DNA of 64,000 nucleotides from Crossaster papposus (GCA_037893245.1 JBAIAA010000251.1:1-64000); one strand, 5' to 3'. Counted from the first letter of the stretch, positions 10,152 through 21,872 are shown. Notes: generated from the letters alone by a model not told the origin. Numbers and translations are program-made.

Positions 10152-11564
10152 ACTCACTCCAACAATAAACTTGGAGATTATAGTCAATGAAAACAGAGAC
10201 CAATTTGTACTCAGTCGAACGATCTATAACCTAACCCATTGTCCACTTTACCATGAGAGGTCGAAAGAAGCCGTTTTTTAAAGTGCTTTATTGTACCTCG
10301 GAGGCTACGTGTAACTAGTTGAATGAGCAATAACAATGTTTCAGCGTCATTGTTAAAACTACTGAATAATCATGACGCGATGGATCAAAAGAGCCGCCCA
10401 TTTATGAAAATCATCCCTTGGGGCCATAACCCTTGTAGAAACAAAATTACGTGCGGCGTATCTGTCATTCAAGCGCCCTCCCTATTAGTTAAGAAAAGTG
10501 GTTGCGCGCAACTCAATAACCAATCATAATTCAAGACAAGGAAGTTGCGCGTAATTGGAACAGATGCATTATGGGGTCCCATGGTGCATTGTGAATGATA
10601 AACTCGTAAATCGACGCATCAGAAACTGAACGTTACGAGGGTTTCACTGGGCTAAAAGGTTAGCTAAATCACCGTTATTGTGCTAAGTTACTGTATAGCG
10701 TTGAGGGTGAGTGTTCTAGAATTATGTTATCAGGTTAAATATGTTATTATTCACAGTAGTTTGTGCATAATGAATGGTAATTCAATGTACTTTGCTAACA
10801 TTTTGAGAGTCTTTGTTCATGTGTTGTTGAAGGACTTGTAGCACGCTACGCTAAAATGTCAAATCTTGGATTTCGATTAAAATAAGTGTTTCTAGGTTTT
10901 CCAGTGGCGAATTTAAGCTTTATTGCTAGAATTACTATCAATATCAACTAATGTCAACATGTCCATGAATTTAGTATTACCATGTATTAGAATGCTATCC
11001 ATCGTTAATGTCATGATCACCTACGTACTGAACAGAACTGCACTGAATGTTAACTGAACTACTGTTACCCGGTCACAGTAGTAAGTTTGATTTTACATGT
11101 AAAATGTGTGCTTTATAAAAGATTTTTAAAACTACATAGTTTAGTTTTCTAAATGGCCTTTGACAGATGTTTGCACTGTATTAATATTGATGGGAATTTC
11201 ATGTGTTAAAACTGTTAATTAAGAAGCAAATTTAAGATTTTGAATGTACACTCAAAACTGCTTTTATTCATTCTTTACAGAATTGAATGGTGACTTTTAC
11301 AATCAAAATCTTCATTCATTAAACACCAGCTACAACTCTATTCTTTAATCCTCTTGGGCCTTCGAATAATAATAATAACAACGCTTAATATCGTACATTT
11401 TGGAGACATCCCCATAGACGCGTGCACACATTTGTCGATCTTTACTGTAACCTAACCCGTTTTTCACTACTCCTTGTTTAAAGAAATTTGGTATTTATGC
11501 ATTTTGGACCCTACTTTATCGATCTACACTGTTAACAAAGTTAAACTGTTTCTTCTTCATGGAG
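10152..11564. other. No gene recognised
   Basis: No open frame with a recognisable product and no repeat structure that I can define. A CpG-containing stretch around 10430-10640 gives way to AT-rich DNA. Confidence 0.5.
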
Positions 11565-11567
11565 TAA

Positions 11568-12314
11568 AGCCCCAGTCCCACCGAAAGCCGGATACGCTAC
11601 GGATCACCCCGGATGCACAACAGTTCATATCCGGGGTCCTCCGGGAGTGGAACCGTAGTCAAACCGTGATGAACAGTAGCCATTCCGGGACCATCCGGGG
11701 CCATCCGGGACCACCCGGGGACATCCGTAGTAAGTCCGGGAAGTCGAGCGTCACCCCGGATCAACATCTAGCATCCGGGGTGATCCGGGGCCATTCGGGA
11801 AGGGAGAGGGGGCGGCGGAGAACCGTAGTGAAACCGTAGTGCGACCGTGATGATCCGTAGTGTATCCTGGATACACCGTAGCGTAACCGTAGTGTAACCG
11901 TGTTTATCCAGGACGAAATGGGAGTTGGTTCACACACGGTTTCACTACGGTTCCACTACGGATGACCCCGGATACACTACGGATCACCACGGATTCACTA
12001 CGGCCATCCGGGGTGAACCGTGGCACATCCGGGGTGAACCGTGGCACATCCGGGATGAACCGTGGCGCATCCGTAGTGAATCCGTGACCATCCGGGCTCA
12101 TGGGGAAAAACAGGCTTGAACCGGGATGATCCGGGCCCATCCGTGACGGAACCGTAGTCAAACCGTAGTAGACCCGTAGTAGGACCGGGGAACATGTCAT
12201 GTATTATCGATTGCCTTCCCGGACTACCCCGGATAAAACGTCTGTTTCATCCGGGGCCATCCGGGGCGATTCGGGGCGATCCGTAGCATATCCGGCTTCA
12301 GTGGGACTGGGGCT
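11568..12314. mobile_element. PIF/Harbinger-type MITE, TAA TSD
   Basis: 747 bp with inverted ends (agccccagtcccaccgaaag at 11568; the reverse complement begins agccccagtcccactgaag) extending for about 45 bp. It is flanked by TAA at 11565-11567 and 12315-12317, the TWA duplication typical of PIF/Harbinger. The interior is GC-rich and built almost wholly from permutations of 'ccgtagt', 'ccgggg' and 'gatcc', including a 21-bp unit repeated three times at about 12003-12065. Open frames here come from this repetition. Confidence 0.8.
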
Positions 12315-12317
12315 TAA

Positions 12318-12559
12318 GAACCTTCGGGAGACATCTACAAGTCTCCCTAATGTTAATGTCCCCTAAGTACCGTAACACTTATACTAAACTGTCTCCCTGT
12401 GACCTAACAGCCGTGTGATATCACGTTCACACACTGATAGCACATATGTAAAATATGCGTTGGTATACACCGAACACGTGATAGTTCTAGACCAATACAA
12501 ATACAGTATCCAAGACAGAAGTACACAATTGTATTTATAATCCTTTCCAGAAGTAAATA
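12318..12559. other. No gene recognised
   Basis: Short unique stretch between the Harbinger-type MITE and the left arm of the split inverted-repeat element. Confidence 0.5.
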
Positions 12560-13034
12560 AGACAATTCGATATATTTTGTTTTATTCAAATTCACCAACT
12601 CTCACATTCAATTTCGTCCGAGACAAAAAATCACACGTTTTTACCAAACCAATATAGTCATTTATCATTCATTATCACAGCGTGGTCACTCAATTAGCTT
12701 GAAAATATTTGTCGTTACAGATCAAATTTGTTTAAGCTGTTGCCGAAATGCAGTATTCACAGATCAAATTCGTCTTGCATTTAAAACTGAGATAATAATA
12801 ATAATAATAAACCGCATTTATATAGCGCATTTTCAATCACAGATAGCTCAATGCGCTTTACAAAATAGCAACTTAATCCTTAAAATAGTACACACTAATT
12901 CATTATACACTTAAAATTCATAATAACAACACACTAACTAAATAAAACAGACCAGCTATGACAGTTAAAACTTATGCTTAATAATAAAACAATTTTAGAA
13001 CTAACAATAAACCACCAGCAGAAACTATTGACAA

Positions 13035-14909
13035 TTACTTAAAAAGATATGTTTTTAGTAGGCATTTGAAACACTGCAAGGACCCTGCAAATTTTTTTGT
13101 CAGTGTGAGTTCATTCCACAGTTTTGGAGCAGCGGCTGCAAAGGATCGATTACCATATGCTGTGGATGTTCTCATTTGTTTCAACAAGTGTTTGGCACCA
13201 GACCTTAACGAGCGTGTGGGCTTGTGCTCAGTGAGGAGCTCAGAGATGTACTTCAGCGCTAACCCATGGAGTGCTTTATATGTCAGCAGCAAAACCTTGA
13301 ACACAACTGGTTTACGGACTGGCAGCCAATGCAGCTCATGCAGAACTGGAGTGATATGATGGTGTTTTCTGACGCGGGTGACCATTATAGCTGCAGCATT
13401 TTGAACATGCTGTAGCTTTACAAGCTCACACTCTGGCAGACCGAATAACAGACTGTTACAGTAGTCAAGTCGCGAGGTGATGAATGCGTGGACGAGCTTT
13501 TCGGCAGTTCTCTGGTCGAGGTATTTGCGAATTTGCCCGATCTTTCGCAGAGCGAAATTTGCAGCACGACAAGTGTTGTTGATGTGCATTGTCATAGTGA
13601 AGTTTTTATCAAAGGTAACACCCAAATTTTGCGCTGATGACACGGTTTGAACAGACTCCAAACCAATCTGGAGATATTCGACTGGTAACAAACGCCTCGT
13701 GAACTTTGATGTGATATGCAAAATCTCAGTCTTTCCACTATTTAGTTTTAATCTGTTTGCGGCCATCCAAGATTTCACTTTACGCACACACCACTCAAGC
13801 TGTGAAACTGCAGTAGCTGTTGAATTGGCTTTCCCAGTGGCCTTCTCACAGGAATTGATGAGCATGTACAGTTGAGTGTCATCCGCATATGACACCACCT
13901 CAACGCCATCAGATGATCTCACCACATCCTCGAGCGGTGCGGTGTACATTGTGAAACAAACAGGACCCAGCACAGAGCCCTGTGGGACTCCATCAATGAG
14001 TGGAGACAATGTAGACTGGACGCCATCAATCACAACTGCTTGGGCACGATCTGAGAGATAAGACCGAAACCACTGAAGTGCTGTTCCATTTATGCCATAG
14101 CGATTTGACATTCTCTGCAACAGAATACCATGATCTATGGTATCAAACGCAGCTGTAAGATCCAGTAGAACAAGAATCACCTCCCCGTGTGCATCGACAG
14201 ATTGGAGTATGTCGTTAGAGACACGTAATATTGCCGTTTCTGTTGAATGATGTTTACGATAAGCCGACTGCCTTTCACCATGTAAGTTGTTCACAACAAG
14301 GTGACTGGTTAACTGGTCAGCGACACATCTCTCGGTGACTTTTGAGAGGATTGAGAGATTGGAAATCGGACGATAGTTGTTTAAGCACTCCGGATCAAGA
14401 GTAGGTTTCTTAATCAATGGTGTCAACCGAGCTTCTTTGAAAGTACCGGGTACTTCTCCAGATGTAATAGAGTAATTAACAATATCACATATAACTGGTA
14501 ACAGGTCATCAATAAACCTCTTCAGCAGCCAGGATGGAATGGGATTAAGAGGGCAAGACTTCGACTTTGAGTCTATGATGACTTTACGTACCGCTGCATG
14601 GGACATTTCAACAAACTCGGAGAGTTGTGGGACCGTGATTTGTTCGTCATGCACAGGGGTGTTGACAGATAAAATATCCAGCTCATATCTGACCTTCTTA
14701 GTTTTCTCACAGAAGAACTCGGAGAATTCGTGTGCAAGATCACTGGCTGAATCGTGTAGTGGGAGTATCTTGGCTGGTTTGGCAGCAGAAAGTGTATCAA
14801 TGAAGTTGAACAACTTTCCCTGCTCACAGTCACTTACTTGAGCTCGGTGATAGTCTGTCTTTGACTTCTCAAGTGACGAATTGTGCTTGCGGCACCCTTC
14901 GTGGTACAA
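13035..14909 (-). CDS. L2-like LINE reverse transcriptase region
   Basis: A 624-codon open frame containing the reverse transcriptase domain. Visible motifs are NYRPISNLS near residue 178, the FDTIDH segment at about 255-260 (motif A aspartate), VPQGSVLGP near 308 and the YADD catalytic box at 341-344, followed by the LKLNSGKTE region and a C-terminal part with the LHWLPV and ELTLTKKFAGSLQCFK motifs typical of CR1/L2-group ends. It would copy the element's RNA at a nicked target site. The N-terminus overlaps the endonuclease frame by 76 bp in a different frame, so the start is a broken junction and not a true initiation codon. The pattern best fits L2 or a close CR1-group clade; exact clade is uncertain. 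Confidence 0.85.
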   Translation of the reverse strand: MYHEGCRKHNSSLEKSKTDYHRAQVSDCEQGKLFNFIDTLSAAKPAKILPLHDSASDLAHEFSEFFCEKTKKVRYELDILSVNTPVHDEQITVPQLSEFVEMSHAAVRKVIIDSKSKSCPLNPIPSWLLKRFIDDLLPVICDIVNYSITSGEVPGTFKEARLTPLIKKPTLDPECLNNYRPISNLSILSKVTERCVADQLTSHLVVNNLHGERQSAYRKHHSTETAILRVSNDILQSVDAHGEVILVLLDLTAAFDTIDHGILLQRMSNRYGINGTALQWFRSYLSDRAQAVVIDGVQSTLSPLIDGVPQGSVLGPVCFTMYTAPLEDVVRSSDGVEVVSYADDTQLYMLINSCEKATGKANSTATAVSQLEWCVRKVKSWMAANRLKLNSGKTEILHITSKFTRRLLPVEYLQIGLESVQTVSSAQNLGVTFDKNFTMTMHINNTCRAANFALRKIGQIRKYLDQRTAEKLVHAFITSRLDYCNSLLFGLPECELVKLQHVQNAAAIMVTRVRKHHHITPVLHELHWLPVRKPVVFKVLLLTYKALHGLALKYISELLTEHKPTRSLRSGAKHLLKQMRTSTAYGNRSFAAAAPKLWNELTLTKKFAGSLQCFKCLLKTYLFK

Positions 14910-15670
14910 CTGTTTGTGTACCTCAAGTCCAGATGATGTCCACTTTCGCTCCAGGCGACGTTTGCCCGCTTCTGCTCATGCAACATGTCATTGTACCAGG
15001 GGGCATGGGGTCTAAGTGTGATAAATCGTGTCACAGTTGGCACATGTTTGTTGAGAAGCTCAGACAAAACACGATTATACTGTTCAACACGTGTGATCAA
15101 ATCCGCAAATGGATTGATGGTGAGTGAAGCACTGATGTCACACTTGAACTGTTCGATGTCTATTTGCCGCAGTTTGCGAAAAGTAGTCTCATATCTCACA
15201 GGGTCTGGTCGAGCTATGTTCAAATAACACACTATGGCTGCATGATCAGATGGCAGGTCACTTTGAACTGTGACACCCGATATGACGTTGCCAGTATCCC
15301 TGCTAATCAAGAGGTCAAGTGTATGACCACTCCTGTGAGTTGACACACTGACATGCTGCTTAAGATTAGCAACATTCAGTATATTGATCATGATGTTAGC
15401 ATCTGGATTTGTTTGGTCATCCATATGGAGATTAAAATCACCAGCAAGCACAACTCGACCTGGAATATTGTTTATACATTCCAGCATGCTAGAAAAGTCT
15501 GTAAAGAACATCTGAGATGTCAGCTTGTTCCTTTTGGAATATGGTGGGCGGTACACAATAACAAGTCTTACTGACGTGGATTTCACATGAATGGTGATGT
15601 CCATGTGCTCAACTGCCTTGTACACAGAACATTTATTGACTGTCACTGTGAAACCCTTACGTAGGATCAC
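14834..15670 (-). pseudogene. L2-like LINE endonuclease, C-terminal fragment
   Basis: 278 codons in a second minus-strand frame. 'VIVYRPPYSKRNK', 'VLAGDFNLHMDD' and 'SDHAAIVCYLN' are the later motifs of the exonuclease-endonuclease-phosphatase (APE-like) fold used by LINEs for target nicking. Frameshifts separate it from the endonuclease start upstream and from the reverse transcriptase downstream, so this copy cannot make an intact protein. Confidence 0.85.
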
Positions 15671-16227
15671 ACAAACACCTCTACCAGCTGTATGATATCT
15701 TGGAATATGATGCAGTTCAAAGTCTGGTAGGGTGTCTTGATATCAGCAAGTGCCCGATTAGATCGATCATCATCTGTCAGCCATGACTCTGTAATGGCTA
15801 AGATGTCTAGTTTACTGGAGATGATGAAGTCACATACAGACACAGTTTTAGGTTTAATTGACCGAGCATTCCAAGCTGCAAATTTGACAGATGGCACACG
15901 ATTATTTTCCATCGGTTGCAAGGGAATGTGAACAAGATTTAAACTGTTACACCCTCGGCAATAGTTGGTCGAAGAGCCACAAGGCGAAGCCCAATGTCGC
16001 TGATCCTGTGAGTGTCCTGTGCAAGTCGTAATTCTGCGCTGCTTCATCCTTCCAGCACGGCAGCTCCTGAACGGTTTATTTATTTGGAGGGCTTTAATAG
16101 TATTCCACACTTCCTGATCAAGCTTGACATCATTGCACAGGTGCCTTGTTGAGAGCAAAACGTCTCTACAGTAAGTCAGTGGTCTCACATTAGTGCATGT
16201 ATGATAGCACATGATGAAATGAAGCAA
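15667..16227 (-). pseudogene. L2-like LINE endonuclease, N-terminal fragment
   Basis: 186 codons. A basic, cysteine-containing leader (RSCRAGRMKQRR) precedes 'FAAWNARSIKPK' and 'LDILAITESWL', the first motifs of the APE-like endonuclease. The frame is lost at about 15670, where the rest of the domain continues in another frame. The basic leader before the endonuclease is common in CR1/L2-group proteins. Confidence 0.8.
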
Positions 16228-17211
16228 GGTACCAGACTATATCTCCAGTTCACACAGGTACAACAGCATGTCTGGCGCCACTTATCCAATGGGGTAATTA
16301 TTATTAGCTAAAAAGTGCAGCACAAAAATGATTCAAAAATGTCACTTTTACCTCACAGTTCACAAAAACATTGAAGGTGCAGTTAATCACAAGTACTCAC
16401 AACACGTCACTTGAAGACAATTATCGATATAAAAGGCAGAGAAAATTGAAAACAACTCTAAAAATATTACAGAACATGAAACACCATGTTGCTGCCTCTG
16501 AAAGGGCGCCCTCTTATGCTAACTAAATTAGTCTGGTGTGCGATTGGGTCAAGTACACACCAGATTGATTCATTTACATAATAAGTTTTAAATTGGTTAA
16601 TAGAGACGAATTCGATCTTTGAATAGCTTTAGACGAATAATTGATTTGTATTGACAAATATTCTCAAGCCAATGTGGCCAAACGTTGAATGGTAAATAAC
16701 TTTAAACATTTGTTGTGTAAAAGCGTGCGATTGTTTGTCTCGGACGAAATTGAATGTAAGAGTTGCTAATTTTCAACGAATTCTTTAAAAAAAAAATTGC
16801 CAGGAAAGCCTATATTTATCAAAATATGTAATTGAATTAATATACGTTTCCTGGTGATTTGTAACAATTTCTCATGTAGAATGGAAGCGAATACTTTGTG
16901 CTTGATGTCTTTGTTGTCTACAGTTTGTGAAACATTCGGTTTGGCCCAAAGGTTATTGACAACCAGAACAGGAACAAAGGACAATATATTAGTTACTCTG
17001 TGCAAACTCTTGCACCTATACACTGTACAAAAACATTGCTGGTGTTGAATTGTTACCCAAATTTGGGATACCGGAATTTGGGTTATATTGTGTGTTAAAG
17101 CAATCATGAATTGCATCATTTAAAAGAAGCTACAATAAAAAACAACCGTTTTCTCCTTAAATTTGTTGATGAGTTTCAAGAATGGCTACAAATTTGAATG
17201 TGTCTTACATA

Positions 17212-17489
17212 TGTGGTGACCACCCCAGGTGGCCTTTGACATGTAAACAATGTCACGTGATTTAGTATTACCAATCAGCGTCCGTCCTTCATGGATCGCT
17301 GGTAGACGGTTTTCTGTTGTTCCACCATTGACCTTTTAGCTGGTGACAAAAGCCATGCCGTTCGCCATCTTGTTTCTCTCGAGTTCTTCGCGTTTGTCCG
17401 GTGATTCATTGTAGGAGTTTAGTAGAATAAAACATCGTAGTTTTACTACAAGATTGGGGACTTTTTGTATGAATACTTGCAATCCCCAA
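17212..17489 (+). repeat. 5' LTR of gypsy element
   Basis: 278 bp from tgtggtgacc to aatccccaa, matching the 3' LTR except at 17424. It should carry the promoter and the polyadenylation signal; the only candidate poly(A) signal I see is 'gaataaaaca' at 17425-17434. Confidence 0.92.
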
Positions 17490-17490
17490 A

Positions 17491-17511
17491 GTGGTGACCC
17501 AAATACGTGAT
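17491..17511 (+). promoter_or_regulatory. Primer-binding site (tRNA-Trp type)
   Basis: tggtgaccc, followed by a partial match 'acgtgat', begins two bases after the 5' LTR. The complement corresponds to the conserved 3' end of tRNA-Trp including CCA. The first ATG of gag follows immediately at 17512. Confidence 0.7.
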
Positions 17512-18414
17512 ATGACTTCCACATCCGCCGCCAAGTCGGAGCTTTTGAACCCGGACTCTGCAGCGCCGCTGGTCAGTGCAGTGGCGTTGAAACTTCCACC
17601 GTACTGGCCCAATGACCCGGTGATATGGTTCGCACAAGTCGAGGCGCAGTTTCTCACTCGGGGAATTAAATCGGAAATTACCCAATACTCGTACGTCATC
17701 TCCTCCTTGCAACCGTATATCGCTCAAGAAGTCAGAGACTTGTTGATCAATCCACCGGCCCACCACCCATACACCAAGCTAAAGGAAGAGCTCATCAAAC
17801 GTACCAGTGAGTCGGAGCAAAAGCGCCTCCAGAAACTTTTGATAACCGAAGAGCTTGGAGACAAAAAGCCTTCACAACTACTTCGTACGATGGAACAACT
17901 TCTCGGAGATCGCACCCTGGAGCCTTCAATCCTGAAGCAGTTATTCCTGCAGCGACTCCCCACTAATGTCCAGCTTATTTTGGCATCGACAAGCGACACC
18001 GACATTCAACAACTTGCCAAGCTTGCAGACAAGATTGTCGAAGTTGCGCCGCCCGTTGCTCAAGCCTGTGCCGCAGTTCCAGCACCGGCTCCATTTGTGG
18101 CGGCAGTCAAGCCACCCGCTACATCAGACATGCAACTACTCCAGGCCCAAGTAGAAAAGCTAACCACTCAAATGGAGATGTTGGTTCGCCAAGATCAATA
18201 CCAGCGCAGTCGATCGAGGAGTCGTGGTCGCGAGTATAGCCAGCATGGCGGTCGACGTGACCGTAGTGTTTCTGCATCAGGGGAGAATACTACAGGTGCA
18301 TGCTGGTACCATTGGAAGTATGGGGACAAGGCTCGTAACTGCAAGGACCCATGCAATTACACACACGATCGCAATCCCACTACGGATCAGGGAAACCACC
18401 AAGCCAGCGGATAG
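17512..18414 (+). CDS. Gag-like protein of CsRn1-like gypsy element
   Basis: 300 codons from the first ATG, which directly abuts the primer-binding site; the frame stays open a little further upstream without an ATG. The N-terminal two thirds resemble capsid-type helical Gag ('[19 protein letters not shown]', '[17 protein letters not shown]'). Near the C-terminus is an arginine/serine-rich patch ([10 protein letters not shown]) and then a zinc finger encoded at 18301-18354 with spacing C-X2-H-X9-C-X3-C, the CHCC type known in CsRn1-clade elements instead of the usual CCHC. The stop at 18412-18414 lies 16 bases past the slippery heptamer used to enter pol. Gag would package the element RNA. 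Confidence 0.88.
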   Translation: MTSTSAAKSELLNPDSAAPLVSAVALKLPPYWPNDPVIWFAQVEAQFLTRGIKSEITQYSYVISSLQPYIAQEVRDLLINPPAHHPYTKLKEELIKRTSESEQKRLQKLLITEELGDKKPSQLLRTMEQLLGDRTLEPSILKQLFLQRLPTNVQLILASTSDTDIQQLAKLADKIVEVAPPVAQACAAVPAPAPFVAAVKPPATSDMQLLQAQVEKLTTQMEMLVRQDQYQRSRSRSRGREYSQHGGRRDRSVSASGENTTGACWYHWKYGDKARNCKDPCNYTHDRNPTTDQGNHQASG

Positions 18415-21400
18415 GGGCGACTTTCCCCACTGGCACACCAAATCAATGTCGCCTTTTCTATGTGTACGACAAATTCACAGCAGCCAGATTCCTGGTGGAC
18501 ACCGGTGCTGAGGTCAGCATTGTACCTCCAACGCCACGCGATAGACAATATCGTCAAAGCGATTTTGTGCTCGAAGCAGTCAACAAGACACAAATTCACA
18601 CATACGGTGAGCGTTCTGTGACAATTGATTTGGGTCTTAGGCGTGCATGCAGATGGATTTTCACAATTGCCGATGTACCAGTTGCAATTTTGGGAGCAGA
18701 TTTCTTACGCCATTTCGGGTTGCTGGTGGACATGAAAGACAGGAAACTCATAGATTCCACGACTAGTCTGAGTGTCCGAGGCATTGCAACGAGCACCAAT
18801 GTTCTCAGCCCGGTTTTTGTTGGCCCATCACCGAACACTCGATACACGGCCATTTTGGGTCAGTTCCCTGCCATCACCCGACCATGCTTCAGGGACGCAA
18901 ATCCCAAACACGATATCACACACCACATCCCAACAAAAGGCCCACCAGTGTCCGCCAGGCCACGACGCCTCGCACCGGATAAATTGAAAATCGCCAAGGC
19001 TGAATTCGACCACATGCTACAAATGAACATTATCCGTCCCTCTAATAGCAGTTGGTCTTCGCATCTTCATATGGTGCCGAAAGGAACACAAGGTGATTGG
19101 AGACCATGCGGTGATTACCGCGCTCTCAACAATGCATCTGTCCCTGACCGCTATCCGATCCCACACGTACACGACATCACTTCGTCACTGCACGGCCGGA
19201 CTGTATTCTCGAAGGTGGATTTGATTAGAGCATACCATCAAATCCCCATGGAGCCGAGTGACATTCCGAAAACGGCCATCACCACGCCATTTGGCATGTT
19301 CGAATTCGTGCGAATGCCCTTCGGGTTGAGGAACGCCGCCCAGACGTTCCAGCGTTTCATCGACCAGGTGTTGCGCGGATTGGATTTTGTGTATGCCTAC
19401 ATCGACGATTTACTAATCGCCAGCCATAGCGACGAGGAGCACGAGTCACATCTTCGTACGCTTTTCGAGCGCCTTGATCAGTACGGTATCGTGGTAAACC
19501 CCGCTAAATGCGAATTTGGCGTCTCGTCACTACACTTCCTAGGCCACGTGATCGACCAGGACGGAATTTGGCCACCAGATACGAAGGTCGAAGCGATCCA
19601 GCGGTTTCCTGTCCCAGGTTCGACAAAGAAGTTGCGAGAGTTTCTTGGGTTGGTCAACTTCTATCGCCGTTTTGTACCCCACTGTGCTGCTTTGACACAA
19701 CCTCTCACCGACATGCTTGCTGGAAAACCCAAGAAAACAATCGAATTGGACGACACAGCGCTCGCTGCTTTCGAGGCCGTCAAGTTGGCTTTGGTCAATG
19801 CAACTCGTTTGTCCCATCCGCGACACGATGCGGAGTTGTGCTTAATGGTCGATGCCTCCGATTTCGCAGTGGGTGGAGTCCTTCAGCAAAAGGTGCAGGG
19901 TGACTGGCACCCTATCGCGTTCTTCTCGCGAAAGCTGCAACCTGCAGAGACCAAATATAGCACATTCGGCCGGGAACTGTTAGCAATCTATCTCGCCATT
20001 CGCCATTTCCGTCATGTCGTCGAGGGTCGCGCTTTTTCTGTCTTGACTGATCATAAACCGCTGACCCATGCACTTGCTGCGAGTTCGGATCGCTATCCCC
20101 CCCGCGAGATCAGACAGCTTGACTACGTGTCACAGTACACAACCGACATCCGGCATGTTCAGGGTAAACACAACGAGGTCGCTGACGCGTTGTCACGCAT
20201 TAGCCTGAACACATACTCTACCACGTCATCATCTCCAATCGATTTCCAGGTCATGGCCGAGCAGCAGCGCAAGGATGAGGACTATCTCCGTCACAAACAG
20301 CATTCGGTTCTTCAGTTGCAAGACATTCCGCTAGTCGCTAGTGAGGGCACCCTAACATGTGACATGGCCACTGGAACGCCTCGACCTTTCGTCCCCAGGG
20401 TCATGCGACGAGCAGTTTTCAACTCTCTGCATTCCCTGTCGCATCCTGGAATCAGAGCCACACTCAAGCTGGTCAGTGCACGTTTTGTTTGGCCCAACAT
20501 GAATCACGATGTTCGTTCATGGGCTAAAACCTGCATCAAGTGCCAGAAATCTAAGGTGCACAGACATACCATCACGCCGCTGGGCACCTTCATCACCCCA
20601 GACGCCCGGTTCGACCACGTCCATATTGACATTGTTGGCCCACTTCCATTGTCCAACGGCAAGTCCTACTTGCTGACGTGCATCGACCGATTTACACGGT
20701 GGCCAGAAGCCATTCCAATCCCGGATATGACTGCAGAAACCGTCGCCAGGGCGTTTGTCTGCAATTGGGTTGCAAGGTTTGGTACACCATCGACAATCAC
20801 GACTGACCGCGGCAGGCAATTCGAATCGGCACTGTTCAACGCCTTGATGACATTACTCGGCACTAAGCGCATTCGCACAACGGCTTACCATCCCATCGCC
20901 AATGGTCTGGTTGAGCGTTTCCACAGACAGTTGAAAGCTTCCCTCAAAGCGCAAGATGACCCCACCGCGTGGACGGAAACGCTTCCTCTTGTTCTACTGG
21001 GCATACGGACAGTCGTCAAGCGGGACATTGGGTGTTCGACAGCGGAGCTCGTGTTTGGAACTACCCTGCGCCTACCAGGGCAGTTTGTTGCACCCGTCAA
21101 TGATGCCGGTTTAGACCCTGAAAACTATGTACATCGCCTCAAACGCGTGATGCGTCAAGTAGCACCACCACCAACACGACCACACACCCGCACCACACAG
21201 TTTCACAAGGACTTGTTGTCTTGTACGCACGTTTTCGTCCGGTGTGATCAGGTGAAGCGGCCACTCGAGCCTCCGTACAAGGGCCCCTATCGTATATTGA
21301 CGCGAGCGGACAAATACTACACGTTGGACATCAAAGGCAAGAGCGACACTGTGAGTGTAGATAGATTGAAAGTCGCCTATCTTGAAACGGATCCCTCGAT

Positions 21401-21872
21401 CGCATTGCCGCAACCGCCCGTGTCGCAACCGCCCGTGTCGCAACCGCCCGTGTCGCAACCGCCCGTGTCGCAACCGCCCGTGTCGCAACCGCCCGTGTCG
21501 CAACCGCCCGTGTCGCAACCGCCCGTGTCGCAACCGCCCGTGTCGCAACCGCCCGTGTCGCAACCGCCCGTGTCGCAACCGCCCGTGTCGCAACCGCCCG
21601 TGTCGCAACCGCCCGTGTCGCAACCGCCCGTGTCGCAACCGCCCATGTCGCAACCGCCCATGTCGCAACCGCCCATGTCGCAACCGCCCATGTCGCAACC
21701 GCCCATGTCGCAACCGCCCATGTCGCAACCGCCGATGCCACCTCGACGCACTGTGCCGGATACACTTGCATTAACTGCACCAGCTGACCAGGACACTGCA
21801 AGTGAGCGGATAACTCGTTCAGGACGTCACGTTCACTGGCCGTTACACCTTACTCAATTTGACTGTGATTGA
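18351..21872 (+). CDS. Pol polyprotein of CsRn1-like gypsy element
   Basis: Open for 1,173 codons in the -1 frame relative to gag; translation probably enters at the 18390 slippery site. Domains in order: aspartic protease (LVDTGA, residues 48-53), reverse transcriptase with YIDD at 350-353, RNase H ([11 protein letters not shown] near 500, [27 protein letters not shown]), integrase with the HHCC zinc module ([14 protein letters not shown] near 695) and the DDE core ([25 protein letters not shown]), then a GPY/F-type module (PPYKGPYRI). The C-terminus carries a 5-residue [10 protein letters not shown] repeat of about 22 units before a short basic end. No premature stop was found. Length and order are normal for Ty3/gypsy; the repeat tail is unusual. 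Confidence 0.92.
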   Translation: MQLHTRSQSHYGSGKPPSQRIGATFPTGTPNQCRLFYVYDKFTAARFLVDTGAEVSIVPPTPRDRQYRQSDFVLEAVNKTQIHTYGERSVTIDLGLRRACRWIFTIADVPVAILGADFLRHFGLLVDMKDRKLIDSTTSLSVRGIATSTNVLSPVFVGPSPNTRYTAILGQFPAITRPCFRDANPKHDITHHIPTKGPPVSARPRRLAPDKLKIAKAEFDHMLQMNIIRPSNSSWSSHLHMVPKGTQGDWRPCGDYRALNNASVPDRYPIPHVHDITSSLHGRTVFSKVDLIRAYHQIPMEPSDIPKTAITTPFGMFEFVRMPFGLRNAAQTFQRFIDQVLRGLDFVYAYIDDLLIASHSDEEHESHLRTLFERLDQYGIVVNPAKCEFGVSSLHFLGHVIDQDGIWPPDTKVEAIQRFPVPGSTKKLREFLGLVNFYRRFVPHCAALTQPLTDMLAGKPKKTIELDDTALAAFEAVKLALVNATRLSHPRHDAELCLMVDASDFAVGGVLQQKVQGDWHPIAFFSRKLQPAETKYSTFGRELLAIYLAIRHFRHVVEGRAFSVLTDHKPLTHALAASSDRYPPREIRQLDYVSQYTTDIRHVQGKHNEVADALSRISLNTYSTTSSSPIDFQVMAEQQRKDEDYLRHKQHSVLQLQDIPLVASEGTLTCDMATGTPRPFVPRVMRRAVFNSLHSLSHPGIRATLKLVSARFVWPNMNHDVRSWAKTCIKCQKSKVHRHTITPLGTFITPDARFDHVHIDIVGPLPLSNGKSYLLTCIDRFTRWPEAIPIPDMTAETVARAFVCNWVARFGTPSTITTDRGRQFESALFNALMTLLGTKRIRTTAYHPIANGLVERFHRQLKASLKAQDDPTAWTETLPLVLLGIRTVVKRDIGCSTAELVFGTTLRLPGQFVAPVNDAGLDPENYVHRLKRVMRQVAPPPTRPHTRTTQFHKDLLSCTHVFVRCDQVKRPLEPPYKGPYRILTRADKYYTLDIKGKSDTVSVDRLKVAYLETDPSIALPQPPVSQPPVSQPPVSQPPVSQPPVSQPPVSQPPVSQPPVSQPPVSQPPVSQPPVSQPPVSQPPVSQPPVSQPPVSQPPMSQPPMSQPPMSQPPMSQPPMSQPPMSQPPMPPRRTVPDTLALTAPADQDTASERITRSGRHVHWPLHLTQFDCD
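18390..18434 (+). promoter_or_regulatory. -1 ribosomal frameshift signal (gag-pol)
   Basis: The heptamer GGGAAAC lies at 18390-18396 in exactly the G GGA AAC register relative to the gag frame, as needed for -1 slippage. Six bases downstream, gccag (18403-18407) can pair with ctggc (18430-18434) and gggg (18414-18417) with cccc (18425-18428), forming a stem that encloses the gag stop codon. pol is in the -1 frame. Signal type, register and spacing agree; function is inferred. Confidence 0.8.
21411..21740 (+). repeat. 15-bp minisatellite inside pol
   Basis: Unit caaccgcccgtgtcg, 21 full copies plus a diverged one, coding for QPPVS. The first fifteen units carry gtg (Val) and units 16-21 carry atg (Met), so the two variants are strictly segregated. 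The period is a multiple of three, so copy-number change keeps pol in frame. Confidence 0.95.

Larger units (their letters stand above)
12793..16260 (-). mobile_element. L2-like (CR1/L2 group) LINE, disrupted
   Basis: Minus-strand non-LTR retrotransposon. Its 3' end is a (TTA)n run (12793-12810) preceded by the L2-type terminal motif, read on the minus strand as gcgctatataaatgcggtt. Upstream come a reverse transcriptase and an AP-like endonuclease spread over three frames, so at least two frameshifts have occurred. The 5' limit is uncertain: coding extends to about 16227, and LINE 5' sequence may reach about 16540. Confidence 0.8.
12560..16790. mobile_element. Inverted-repeat DNA element split by an L2-like LINE
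   Basis: The left arm (about 12560-12790) and right arm (about 16565-16790) are inverted copies: cattcaatttcgtccgagac, 'gcttgaaaatatttgtc' and 'gatcaaattcgtct' appear in both in mirror order. The LINE at 12793-16260 lies between them, so it inserted into an older element. The right side (16755-16925) is also matched in reverse orientation by 63841-64000 at the end of the window (agcgaatactttg, ttgatgtctttgttgtct), showing a family with several copies here. Confidence 0.65.

Noticed and set aside
21411..21740. CRISPR-like regular repeat
   Set aside because: Units abut without spacers and lie in a retrotransposon coding region; the window is eukaryotic.
21111..21801. Long minus-strand and alternative plus frames over the pol minisatellite (RHGRL, GGCDT, CRNRP repeats)
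   Set aside because: They are shadows of the 15-bp repeat, which has no stop in several frames. The pol frame is supported by domains on both sides.
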